From contig JAHBZM010000001.1 of NCBI GenBank assembly GCA_019635435.1, positions 1,426,001 through 1,490,000 on the forward strand: 64,000 bases of DNA, written 5' to 3'. Under the pieces are notes generated by a model. It did no database searches. It saw only the letters and a list, made by a program, of their open reading frames with translations, and was not told where the DNA came from. Shown here piece after piece: positions 23,448-31,654 of this stretch (positions within the stretch are counted from its first letter, which is position 1; every line of letters begins with the position of its first letter). The translations under genes were made by a program, and so were the position numbers. This stretch comes from Ramlibacter sp. GTDB taxonomy: Bacteria; Pseudomonadota; Gammaproteobacteria; Burkholderiales; Burkholderiaceae_C.

Positions 23448-25357
23448 CGAAAGCCGTTCAGGCTGAGCCTGTCGAAGCCCTTCGACCAGCTCAGGGCGAA
23501 CGGCGCGTGTTTCATCGCCTGCTGGTTGCCAACCGCGGCGAGATCGCGCGCCGCATCATCCGCACGGCGCACGCCATGGGCATCAGCACCGTGGCCGTGT
23601 ATTCCGATGCCGATGCCCAGGCCCTGCATGTGCGCGAGGCCACGCTGGCCCACGCGCTGGGCGGCAATGCCTCGGCCGACACCTATTTGCGCATCGACAA
23701 GCTGCTGGCCGCGGCTGCGGCCACCGGCGCCGACGCCGTGCACCCGGGCTACGGCTTCCTCAGCGAGAACGCCGACTTTGCCCAGGCCGTGATCGACGCG
23801 GGCCTGACCTGGGTCGGCCCGCCGCCGCAGGCCATCCGCCAGCTGGGCAGCAAGAGCGCGGCCAAGGCCATTGCAGTGGCGCAGGGCGTACCCTGCCTGC
23901 CGGGCTACCACGGCGCCGACCAGTCCGATGCGCGGCTGGCGGCCGAGGCGCAGCAGATCGGCCTGCCGCTGATGGTCAAGGCCGTGGCGGGCGGCGGCGG
24001 GCGCGGCATGCGGCTGGTGACCGACATGGTGCAGTTCGCGCCTGCCGTGCAAAGCGCGCGCAGCGAGGCGCTGTCGGCCTTTGGCTCGGGCGATCTGCTG
24101 CTGGAGCGCGCGCTGCTGAGCCCGCGCCATGTGGAGGTGCAGGTGTTTGCCGACGCGCACGGCCACTGCATCCACCTGGGCGAGCGCGACTGCTCGGTGC
24201 AGCGGCGCCACCAGAAACTGATCGAGGAAACCCCCAGCCCGGCCGTGACGCCCGCGCTGCGCGACCAGATGGGCGCCTGCGCCGTGGCGCTGGCGCAGGC
24301 CGCGGGTTATGTGGGCGCGGGCACGGTGGAGTTTCTGGTGGATGGTTCTGAGTTCTTCCTCATGGAGATGAACACCCGGCTGCAGGTGGAACACCCGGTG
24401 ACCGAGATGGTGACCGGGCTGGACCTGGTCGAGTGGCAGATCCGCGTGGCGCGGGGCGAGCCCCTGCCGCTGACGCAGGCGCAGGTTCAGTTCCGCGGCC
24501 ACGCCATCGAGGTGCGGCTGTGCGCCGAGGACGAAGACTTCACGCCCCACGCCGGGCCGGTGCGGCACTTTCGCGAGCCCGGGAGCATCCGCTTTGACCA
24601 TGCGCTGGCCCAGGGCCAGCAGGTGTCGCCGCATTACGACTCCATGCTGGGCAAGCTCATCGCGCATGCGGCCACGCGCGACGAGGCCATCGACCAGCTG
24701 GCAGGCGCGCTGGACCGGCTGCAGCTGCTGGGCCTGCCCACCAACCGCGCCTTTCTGGCGGCCTGTCTGCGCCACGAGAGCTTTCGCGCCGGCCAGGCGC
24801 TGATCCCGTTTCTGGCGCAGCAGGGCGGGGCGATCCGTGAATTGCTATTGAAAGAAGAGCAGAAAGTGGCCGCCCCGTCTGGACTCCAGGCCATTTTGGC
24901 TTGCAACGCAGGCCCTGGGGCCCGGCCGGGCACGCTGGCCTGCCCGTTCCCGCGGCCGGTGCGCCTGCGCCATCGCGGCCAGTTGCAGGACCTGGCCTGG
25001 ACGGCCGGGATGCCGCAGGCGGGCGCCGTGGCAGCGGTGCGGGTGGACGCGCGGCGCTGGCATGTGCAGGCCGGCGCCACCGATTTTTTTGTCGAGGACG
25101 CGTCGTTCGATCCGCCCTCGGGCGCCGGCGGCGCCACCGCGGCCAACGAACTGCGCGCGCCGTTCAATGGCAAGGTGGTGGCCGTTCCGGCGCAGGCCGG
25201 TGCCGCGGTGGCGCAGGGCGAGGTGCTGGTGGTGGTGGAGTCCATGAAGCTCGAGCATTCGCTGGCGGCCACGCGGGCCGGCGTGGTCGAGGCCGTGGCG
25301 GTGGCGCCCGGCCAGCAGGTGGCGCCGGGCCAGGTGCTGGTGAGGCTCGCGCCATGA
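23444..25357 (+). CDS. Acyl-CoA carboxylase alpha subunit (biotin carboxylase + biotin carrier), AtuF/MccA-like
   Basis: 637 residues. Biotin carboxylase begins at about residue 24 (RLLVANRGEIARRIIR) and contains HPGYGFLSENADF, VAGGGGRGMRLV, QVFADAHGHCIHLGERDCSV, QRRHQKL, EMNTRLQVEHPVTEM and FTPHAGPV. A biotinyl domain ends the protein with VVVESMKLEHS (biotinyl Lys about 602). Residues 4-20 (VQAEPVEALRPAQGERR) come from a palindromic repeat and ~466-486 from another repeat, so both insertions are at the start of a domain or in a linker. ATGA overlaps on both sides. It activates bicarbonate for the beta subunit. Confidence 0.87.
   Translation: MTKAVQAEPVEALRPAQGERRVFHRLLVANRGEIARRIIRTAHAMGISTVAVYSDADAQALHVREATLAHALGGNASADTYLRIDKLLAAAAATGADAVHPGYGFLSENADFAQAVIDAGLTWVGPPPQAIRQLGSKSAAKAIAVAQGVPCLPGYHGADQSDARLAAEAQQIGLPLMVKAVAGGGGRGMRLVTDMVQFAPAVQSARSEALSAFGSGDLLLERALLSPRHVEVQVFADAHGHCIHLGERDCSVQRRHQKLIEETPSPAVTPALRDQMGACAVALAQAAGYVGAGTVEFLVDGSEFFLMEMNTRLQVEHPVTEMVTGLDLVEWQIRVARGEPLPLTQAQVQFRGHAIEVRLCAEDEDFTPHAGPVRHFREPGSIRFDHALAQGQQVSPHYDSMLGKLIAHAATRDEAIDQLAGALDRLQLLGLPTNRAFLAACLRHESFRAGQALIPFLAQQGGAIRELLLKEEQKVAAPSGLQAILACNAGPGARPGTLACPFPRPVRLRHRGQLQDLAWTAGMPQAGAVAAVRVDARRWHVQAGATDFFVEDASFDPPSGAGGATAANELRAPFNGKVVAVPAQAGAAVAQGEVLVVVESMKLEHSLAATRAGVVEAVAVAPGQQVAPGQVLVRLAP
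23454..23503. repeat. REP-like palindrome at the 5' end of the carboxylase alpha gene
   Basis: A 50-bp imperfect palindrome running from CCGTTC to GAACGG, with CTGAGCCTGTCGAAG and CTTCGACCAGCTCAG arms. It is translated as VQAEPVEALRPAQGER, the peptide often seen at protein starts in proteobacterial genomes where this REP is read through. Confidence 0.75.
24841..24900. repeat. Palindromic dispersed repeat inside the carboxylase alpha gene
   Basis: Copy with block 1 TTGCTATTGAAAGAAGAGCA, block 2 GAAAGTGGCCGCCCCG and block 3 TGGACTCCAGGCCATTTTGG. It is in frame in the stretch between the biotin carboxylase and biotinyl domains. Confidence 0.7.
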
Positions 25358-26517
25358 CGCCGGCCGCCACCGAGCTGGCGCAGGACGCCGCGGCGCTGTA
25401 CGAGCTCGCACGGCGCTTTGCCGAGAAGGAAATCGCCCCCCACATCAACGACTGGGACGAGGCGCAGACCTTTCCGCGCGCGCTGTACGCCCGGGCCGCC
25501 GAACTGGGCCTGCTGGGCCTGGGCTACCCCGAGGCGTTGGGCGGCACGCCCGCGCCCCATGCGCTGCGCAACGCGCTCACGCTGGCGCTGGCGCGCTACA
25601 GCGGCAGTGGCGGCCTGATGGCCAGCCTGTTCTCGCACAACATCGGCCTGCCGCCGGTGCTGCGCCATGGCTCGCAGGCGCTGCAGCACCGGGTGATCCC
25701 GCCCGTGCTGCGCGGTGAGCAGATCGCCGCGCTGGCCATCACCGAGCCCGGCGGCGGCTCGGACGTGGCGGCCCTGCGCACCACGGCGCGGCGCGAGGGC
25801 GGCGACTGGGTGATCGACGGCGAGAAGGTGTTCATCACCTCGGGCATGCGCGCGGACTGGATCACGGTGGCCGTGCGCACCGGCGAGGCCGGCAGCAAAG
25901 GCTCGGCGGGCGTGTCGATGCTGGTGGTGCCGGGCGACGTGCCCGGCCTGCACCGCACCGAGCTGAAGAAGATGGGCTGGTGGTGCTCCGACACGGCCCA
26001 CCTGCGCTTTGACGGCGTGCGGGTGCCGGCGGACCATCTGCTGGGCGAGGAGGGCGGGGGCTTTCGCATCATCATGACCAACTTCAATGGCGAGCGGCTG
26101 GCCATGTCGGTCATGGCGCTGGGCTTTGCCCAGGCCTGCTACGACGAGGCGCTGGACTGGGCGCGCCAGCGCAAGACCTTTGGCGCGGCGCTGGTCGAGC
26201 GCCAGGTGATCCGCCACAAGCTGGTGGACATGCAGATGCGCATCAGCGCCACGCAGGCCTGGGTGGACGCCGTGACGGCGCGCGCCGACGCCGGCGATGA
26301 AAGCGCCGACTGGGTGGCCCAGGTTTGCATGCTCAAGAACCAGGCCACCCAGACCATGCAGTTCTGCGCCGACCAGGCCGTGCAGATGCTGGGCGCCATG
26401 GGCTTCATGCGCGGCACGCGCAGCGAGCGCATCTACCGCGAGGTCAAGGTGATGATGATCGGCGGTGGCGCCGAGGAAATCATGAAGGAGCTGGCGGCGC
26501 GCCAGCTCGGGCTGTGA
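25354..26517 (+). CDS. Acyl-CoA dehydrogenase
   Basis: 387 residues. FAD- and substrate-binding motifs: ALAITEPGGGSDVAALRTTA, KVFITSGMRADWITVAVRTG, KKMGWWCSDTAHLRFDGVRV and GAMGFMRGTRSERIYREVKV, then MMIGGGAEEIMKEL. As in the other dehydrogenase of this operon, the classical catalytic Glu position is Gly, and a Glu in FNGERLAMSVMAL is the likely base, as in isovaleryl/long-chain types. It starts in the alpha-subunit stop (ATGA). It could act on the chain at a different step than the 22275 gene product; the two are paralogues, not duplicates. Confidence 0.87.
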   Translation: MTPAATELAQDAAALYELARRFAEKEIAPHINDWDEAQTFPRALYARAAELGLLGLGYPEALGGTPAPHALRNALTLALARYSGSGGLMASLFSHNIGLPPVLRHGSQALQHRVIPPVLRGEQIAALAITEPGGGSDVAALRTTARREGGDWVIDGEKVFITSGMRADWITVAVRTGEAGSKGSAGVSMLVVPGDVPGLHRTELKKMGWWCSDTAHLRFDGVRVPADHLLGEEGGGFRIIMTNFNGERLAMSVMALGFAQACYDEALDWARQRKTFGAALVERQVIRHKLVDMQMRISATQAWVDAVTARADAGDESADWVAQVCMLKNQATQTMQFCADQAVQMLGAMGFMRGTRSERIYREVKVMMIGGGAEEIMKELAARQLGL

Positions 26518-26527
26518 CAATCCGCGC

Positions 26528-27010
26528 ATGAACAAGACCGCTGCCGCCGCCCCCCCGTTCGAGCCCGAGTTCGTGGCGGCCCTCAAGACCATGTTTGAGG
26601 AAAAGATCGTCTTCAACCAGGTGCTGGGCCTCAGGATCAAGAGCATCAAGCCCGAGCGCGTGACCGGGCGCCTGGCCATGAAGCCCGAGCTCATTGGCCA
26701 CTATGCGCACCAGCGGTTGCACGGCGGCGTGATCAGCGCCTGCCTGGACGCGATGGCCGGCCTGGCCATCATGGCGGCCATCGGCGCTCGCCACATGGAC
26801 GAAACCCCTCAGCAGCGGCTGCAGCGCTTTGCCAGGCTGGGCACGATCGACCTGCGGGTCGACTACCTGCGTCCGGGCATTGGCGAGCATTTTGACCTGC
26901 GCGCCGAGGTCATGCGCCTGGGCTCGCGCGTGGCCAGCACGCGCATGGAGTTTCTGGCCGCTGATGGCGAACTGGTCGCCACGGGCTCGGCCGCCTACAT
27001 CGTGTCCTGA
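26528..27010 (+). CDS. Hotdog-fold thioesterase
   Basis: 160 residues of the PaaI/hotdog type: FNQVLGLRIKSIKPERVTGR, LHGGVISACLDAMAGLAIMA (the catalytic H-G-G helix), DLRVDYLRPGIGEHFDLRAE and ELVATGSAAYIVS. It probably hydrolyses an acyl-CoA and may relieve CoA trapping during the pathway. Last gene of the operon, 10 nt after the dehydrogenase. Followed by a hairpin whose T-run faces the opposite strand. Confidence 0.83.
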   Translation: MNKTAAAAPPFEPEFVAALKTMFEEKIVFNQVLGLRIKSIKPERVTGRLAMKPELIGHYAHQRLHGGVISACLDAMAGLAIMAAIGARHMDETPQQRLQRFARLGTIDLRVDYLRPGIGEHFDLRAEVMRLGSRVASTRMEFLAADGELVATGSAAYIVS

Positions 27011-27012
27011 AC

Positions 27013-27036
27013 AAAAAAGCCGCCCCGGGGGGCGGC
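27013..27036 (-). terminator. Rho-independent terminator (minus strand)
   Basis: Stem GCCGCCCC/GGGGCGGC followed on the minus strand by a run of six T (aaaaaa at 27013-27018). It lies 25 nt beyond the stop of the binding-protein gene at 27061. Confidence 0.75.
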
Positions 27037-27060
27037 TGGTGGCGGGGGTGCAAGGCTGGT

Positions 27061-28227
27061 TCAGCGGATGTAGTCGCTCACGACCTTCCACTTGCCGTCG
27101 GTGATCTGCGACAGGCGCGAGGCGTCGTTGCCCAGGCGCTTCTTGGGGCCGAAGGTGGCCTCGGGGCTGCCAAAGATGTCCTTGGGGATCACCATGGTGT
27201 CCATGGCCTTGATGAAGCTCTCGGTGGTGAGGTTCTTGCCGGTCTTGGCGGCGGCGGCGGCAAAGGCATCGATCGCGTTGTAGCCATAGACCGAAAACAC
27301 CGTGGGGTCTTCGTTGAACTTGGTCTTGTACTTGTTCGCCCAGAAGCGGATCGGCTGCGAGGCCTCGTCCAGGTAGGGGTGCTGGGCCGTGTGGGTTGCA
27401 TACAGGCCGTTCATGGCCGGGCCGCCGAGCTTGTGGATCAGGTCGGTGTAGGACGCGCTGGAGCCGATGAAGGTGGGGCTGTAGCCCAGCTTGCGCGCCG
27501 TGCCGATGGCACCGATGGTTTCGCGGATGATGGTGCCCAGCACCACAAAGTCGCAACCGCCGGCCTGCATCTTCTGCACCTGCGACGAGAAGTCGGTGGC
27601 GCCGCGCTTGTAGCTGGTTTTTTCGGCGAATTCCATGCCGATGCTCTTCAGGCCGGCCTCGGCGCCGCGCTCCACTTCCAGGCCGAACTCGTCGTCCTGG
27701 TACATGGTGCAGACCTTCTTGGCGCCCTTTTCCTTGACCAGCTTGGGCACGGCCGTGCGCATCTGGTCGTAGTAGGTGGCGGCAAACGAGTACTTCAGGC
27801 GGTGGAAGGGCTCGTACATCTCGCGCGCCGCGGTGACGGGGAAGAAGTTGATGACGTTCTTCTCGAACTGCACCGGCATGGCGGCCAGGTTCTGCGCCGT
27901 GCCGATGTGGCCGATCATCGCGAAAATCTTGTCCTGGTTGACCAGCTTCTGCGCGGCCAGCACGGCCTTCTTGGGGTCGTAGGCGGAGTCCTCGACGATC
28001 AGGTTGACCTTGCGCCCGCCAATGCCGCCCTGCTCGTTGAGCTCGTCCACGCGCAGCAGCATGCCCAGCCGCACCTGCTTGCCGAAGCCCGCGATGGGCC
28101 CCGAAAGGTCCTGGATGGAGCCGAGGGTGATCTCGTTCTTGCTCACGCCCTGGTTGGAGTTCTGGGCCAGGGCCAGGCTGGCACTGAGCGCCATCAGGGC
28201 CAGGACGGCGGGGGTCTTCATCTGCAT
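27061..28227 (-). CDS. Liv-type ABC transporter substrate-binding protein (copy A)
   Basis: 388 residues with a signal peptide to about SLALAQN. The mature protein has VSKNEITLGSIQDLSGPIAG, GGIGGRKVNLIVEDSAYDPK, MIGHIGTAQNLAAMPVQFEK, YQDDEFGLEVERGAEAGLKS and SSSAS-type ligand-site residues. The start ATG 28227 has AGGAG at good spacing (ATG 28221 is an alternative). It is highly similar to the protein at 28393, with motifs matching along the full length. The ABC permease and ATPase genes are 4-8 kb away on the same strand (31.6-35.3 kb), so it may serve that transporter or act as an alternative ligand receptor. Confidence 0.88.
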   Translation of the reverse strand: MQMKTPAVLALMALSASLALAQNSNQGVSKNEITLGSIQDLSGPIAGFGKQVRLGMLLRVDELNEQGGIGGRKVNLIVEDSAYDPKKAVLAAQKLVNQDKIFAMIGHIGTAQNLAAMPVQFEKNVINFFPVTAAREMYEPFHRLKYSFAATYYDQMRTAVPKLVKEKGAKKVCTMYQDDEFGLEVERGAEAGLKSIGMEFAEKTSYKRGATDFSSQVQKMQAGGCDFVVLGTIIRETIGAIGTARKLGYSPTFIGSSASYTDLIHKLGGPAMNGLYATHTAQHPYLDEASQPIRFWANKYKTKFNEDPTVFSVYGYNAIDAFAAAAAKTGKNLTTESFIKAMDTMVIPKDIFGSPEATFGPKKRLGNDASRLSQITDGKWKVVSDYIR

Positions 28228-28345
28228 TGCTTGTCTCCTGTGAAGGGGTGTTTTGACACGGCCTCATTCTTGCCCGGCCCGCCGGCCTGTCAAGCTGGCG
28301 TATTCACTTAGAGAGAGGCCGCCAGCCCGCCACCGCCCCGGCCAC

Positions 28346-28369
28346 AAAAAAGCCGCCCCGAAGGGCGGC
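28346..28369 (-). terminator. Rho-independent terminator (minus strand)
   Basis: GCCGCCC-CGAA-GGGCGGC stem-loop with six T on the minus strand. It lies 23 nt beyond the stop of the copy B gene. Confidence 0.78.
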
Positions 28370-28392
28370 CCGTTGTGGTGCATCGGCGGGGA

Positions 28393-29628
28393 TCACTGGT
28401 CCTTGAAGAACTCGGACTCGATCAGCCACTTGCCGTTCTTCTTGAGCACGGGCTTCAGGCCGCTGAAGGCCACGTAGTCAGACACGACCTTCCAGCGGCC
28501 GTCCTGGATCTGCGACAGGCGCGAGAACTGGTTGCCCAAGCGCTTGGTGGGCGTGAAGGTCAGCTCCGCCGTGCCGAACATGTCGCGGTTGAACGTCATG
28601 TTGTCCATGGTCTTGATGAAGCTCTCGGTCGTCAGGTTGGGGCCGGTCTTGAAGACCACGCGGATGAAGGCGTCCATGTTGCCGTAGCCATAGACCGAGA
28701 ACACCGACGGGTCCTCGTTGAAGCGGGTCTTGTACTTGGCGGCCCAGAAGCGCACCGGCTGCTCGGCGGCGTCCAGGTAGGGGTGGGCCGCGGTCATGGT
28801 GGAGTACAGCCCGTCCATGAGCTTGCCGCCCAGCTTGGGGATCAGGTCGGTGTAGACCGCGCTGGAGCCCACGAAGATCGGCGAGAAGCCGGTCTTGCGC
28901 GACTCGGCGATGGTGCCCACGGTCTCGCGGATCACGGTGCCCAGCACCACCATCTCGCAGCCCGCGGCCTTCATCTTGGCGACCTGCGACGAAAAGTCGG
29001 TGGCGCCGCGCTTGTACGAGGTCTTTTCGGTGAACTCCATGCCCAGCGTCTTCAGGCCGGCCTCGGCGCCGCGCATCACTTCCAGGCCGAAGTCGTCGTC
29101 CTGGTAAATGATGCAGGGGTGCTTGATGTTGCGGTCCTTGGCCAGCCGGGGCGCGGCAATGCGCATCTGGTCGTAGTAGGTGGCCGCATTGGCGAACTTG
29201 AGCCGGTCATAGGGCTCGTACATTTCGCGCGCGGCCGTGATGGGGAAGAAGTTGATCACGTTCTTCTCGAACTGCACGGGCATGGCCGCAAGGTTGGGCG
29301 CCGTGCCCAGGTGGCCCACCATGGCGAAGATGCCATCGCGGTTGACCAGCTTCTGCGCGCCCAGCACGGCCTTGCGCGGGTCGTAGCCGTCGTCCTCGAC
29401 GATCAGCCGCAGCTTGCGCCCGGCGATGCCACCCATTTCATTGGCCTCGTCCACGCGCATCTGCATGCCGTTGCGGATGGCCTTGCCGTAGCCGGCCAGC
29501 GGGCCCGACAGGTCCTGCATGGTGCCGATCACGATCTCGTTCTTGCTCACCCCCTGGGTGGCATTCTGGGCAGTGGCCAGACCGGTGCTGAGCACCAGCG
29601 TGGCGAGAAGGGCTAGTTTGGGTTGCAT
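28393..29628 (-). CDS. Liv-type ABC transporter substrate-binding protein (copy B)
   Basis: 411 residues, signal peptide ending near LATAQN. It shares with copy A VSKNEI, GTMQDLSGPLAGYGK, GGIAGRKLRLIVEDDGYDPR, GHLGTAPNLAAMPVQFEKNV, SYKRGATDFSSQV and TTESFIK blocks, so the two are tandem paralogues. Copy B has extra C-terminal residues (VAFSGLKPVLKKNGKWLIES), about 20 longer. The start at 29628 is supported by GGAG upstream and a signal peptide directly after it. The ligand is unknown. It belongs with the acyl-CoA catabolic neighbourhood. Confidence 0.88.
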   Translation of the reverse strand: MQPKLALLATLVLSTGLATAQNATQGVSKNEIVIGTMQDLSGPLAGYGKAIRNGMQMRVDEANEMGGIAGRKLRLIVEDDGYDPRKAVLGAQKLVNRDGIFAMVGHLGTAPNLAAMPVQFEKNVINFFPITAAREMYEPYDRLKFANAATYYDQMRIAAPRLAKDRNIKHPCIIYQDDDFGLEVMRGAEAGLKTLGMEFTEKTSYKRGATDFSSQVAKMKAAGCEMVVLGTVIRETVGTIAESRKTGFSPIFVGSSAVYTDLIPKLGGKLMDGLYSTMTAAHPYLDAAEQPVRFWAAKYKTRFNEDPSVFSVYGYGNMDAFIRVVFKTGPNLTTESFIKTMDNMTFNRDMFGTAELTFTPTKRLGNQFSRLSQIQDGRWKVVSDYVAFSGLKPVLKKNGKWLIESEFFKDQ

Positions 29629-29729
29629 GGTTGTCTCCAGGTGGTTTTTTAGGACTAACGGGCTAAAGCCAGTCGGATTCTTGTCCCGCTTGCAATTGGT
29701 TGCATTCACCTAGGTGACTCGACCCCATG

Positions 29730-29752
29730 AAAAAGGCCGCCCGCGGGCGGCC
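29730..29752 (-). terminator. Rho-independent terminator (minus strand)
   Basis: Perfect stem GGCCGCCC-GC-GGGCGGCC with a T-run on the minus strand, located 32 nt after the ligase stop. Confidence 0.78.
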
Positions 29753-29784
29753 TGTTGTCACGCGGGCGACGCCGCGCTTCAGGG

Positions 29785-31641
29785 TTAACGATACATGGCC
29801 TCGATCTGGGGCGCGTATTTCTGCTGCACCAGCTTGCGCTTGAGCTTCATGGTGGGGGTGAGCTCTTCGTCTTCGGCGCTGAGCTGGGTTTCAAGCAGGA
29901 AGAATTTCTTGATCTGCTCCACGCGCGCGAACTTCTTGTTGACCCGGTCGATCTCGGCCTGGATCAGGGCCTGCACCTGCGGCGCGCGCGTCAGGCTCGC
30001 GTAGTTGCTGAAGGGCACGTCGTTGTCCTGCGCGTATTTCTCGACGTTTTCCTGGTCGATCATGATGATCACCGTGAGGTAGGGCAGCTTGTCGCCGATC
30101 ACCACCGCGTCGGTGATGTAGGGGCTGAACTTGAGTTCGTTTTCCAGTTCGCTGGGCGTGATGTTCTTGCCGCCGGCCGTGATGATGATGTCCTTCATGC
30201 GGTCGGTGATGCGGAAGTAGCCGTCCTCGTCCATCAGGCCCACGTCGCCGGTGTGCAGCCAGCCGTCGGCGTCGATGGTCTCGGCGGTCTTTTCGGGCTG
30301 GTTGAGGTAGCCCATGAACACATTGGGGCCGCGCACGCGGATCTCGCCGGTGTCGGGGTCGATCCTGACTTCGTTGTAACCGGCGGCCGGGCCGATGGAG
30401 CCGGGCTTGATGCGGTTGGCCGGCACGCCCGTGGCCGCGCCGCAGGTCTCGGTCATGCCCCAGACCTCGAGCATGGGCACGCCCAGCGCCAGGTACCACT
30501 TGACCAGCTCGGGCGAGATCGGCGCGGCGCCCGTGACGCAAAAGCGCGCCCGGTGGATGCCGATGAGCTTGCGCACATTGTTCAGGGCCAGCCAGCGCGC
30601 CAGCGTGAACTTGAACTTGAGCAGCCCGTCCACGGGCTGGCCCGCCAGCACCCGGTCGGCGATCTGCGTGCCCACGCCAATGGCCCAGCCGTAGGCCGCC
30701 TGCTGCAGCGGGCTGGCTTCCTTGAGCGTGATCATCACGCCGGAGTAAAACTTTTCCCACACGCGCGGCACGGCCGTGAACACCGTGGGCGCGATCTCGC
30801 GCACGTTCTCGGGCACGGTTTCGGGGTTCTCGACAAAGTTGAGGATGGAGCCCGTGTACATCGCGAAATACTCGCCGCCCAGCCGCTCGGCAATGTGGCA
30901 CAGCGGCAGGAAGCACATGCGCTCGTCGGTGTCGTCCTGCGCCACCAGCGTGTTGTAGCCGCGCACGGTGTAGACCAGGCCCGCGTGGCTGTGCATCGCG
31001 CCCTTGGGCTTGCCCGTGGTGCCCGAGGTGTAGACCAGGATGGCCAGGTCGCCCGGCTTGCAGGCCTTGACGCGGCGCATCAGGTCGTCGCCCTGGCGCA
31101 CGTTGTAGTCGCGGCCCAGCTCGCGCAGCGCCTTGAGGCTGATCACGCCGGGGTCGTCGAGTTCGCGCAGGCCCTCCATGTCGAACACCACGATCTTGCG
31201 CAGGCCCGGCAGCTGCTCGCGCACCTCCAGGGCCTTGTCCAGCTGCTCGTCGTCCTCCACGAACAGGATGGTGGTGCGCGAGTCCTCGCACAGGTAGTGC
31301 ACCTGCGAGGCCGCGTCGGTGGGGTAGATGCCGTTGGCCACGCCGCCGGCGCTGAGCACGGCCAGGTCGGCCAGCACCCATTCAATGACGGTGTTGGACA
31401 GGATGGACGCGCATTCGCCGGGCGCAAAGCCCAGGCTCATGAGGCCGCCCGCGATCTCGCGCACGGCCTCGCCGGTCTGCTGCCAGGTCCAGCTGCGCCA
31501 GATGCCCAGCTTCTTCTGGCGCATCCAGACCTGCGGGCCGCGCTTGTCGACCGCGTTCCAGAACATCGCGGGAATGGTGTCACCGTCCATGGCCACCGCG
31601 GTGGCCGGCTGGATGTGGGAAAGGTCCCAGAGGTTGCTCAT
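29785..31641 (-). CDS. AMP-dependent acyl-CoA synthetase/ligase
   Basis: 618 residues of the ANL superfamily, long-chain/aromatic acyl type. P-loop-like LVYTSGTTGKPKGAMHSHAG, adenylate sites VWGMTETCGAA and GEIRVRGPNVFMGYLNQPEK, and catalytic-domain motifs GWLHTGDVGLMDEDGYFRIT and DRMKDIIITAGGKNITPSEL. It would activate a carboxylic acid to acyl-CoA before the operon enzymes or other catabolism. Last gene of the minus-strand Liv gene group, downstream of livF by about 13 nt. The match is to FadD/FAA1-like ligases with the 'MRQKKLGIWRSWTW' N-terminal segment. Confidence 0.9.
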   Translation of the reverse strand: MSNLWDLSHIQPATAVAMDGDTIPAMFWNAVDKRGPQVWMRQKKLGIWRSWTWQQTGEAVREIAGGLMSLGFAPGECASILSNTVIEWVLADLAVLSAGGVANGIYPTDAASQVHYLCEDSRTTILFVEDDEQLDKALEVREQLPGLRKIVVFDMEGLRELDDPGVISLKALRELGRDYNVRQGDDLMRRVKACKPGDLAILVYTSGTTGKPKGAMHSHAGLVYTVRGYNTLVAQDDTDERMCFLPLCHIAERLGGEYFAMYTGSILNFVENPETVPENVREIAPTVFTAVPRVWEKFYSGVMITLKEASPLQQAAYGWAIGVGTQIADRVLAGQPVDGLLKFKFTLARWLALNNVRKLIGIHRARFCVTGAAPISPELVKWYLALGVPMLEVWGMTETCGAATGVPANRIKPGSIGPAAGYNEVRIDPDTGEIRVRGPNVFMGYLNQPEKTAETIDADGWLHTGDVGLMDEDGYFRITDRMKDIIITAGGKNITPSELENELKFSPYITDAVVIGDKLPYLTVIIMIDQENVEKYAQDNDVPFSNYASLTRAPQVQALIQAEIDRVNKKFARVEQIKKFFLLETQLSAEDEELTPTMKLKRKLVQQKYAPQIEAMYR

Positions 31642-31654
31642 CGTCCTGTGTCCT

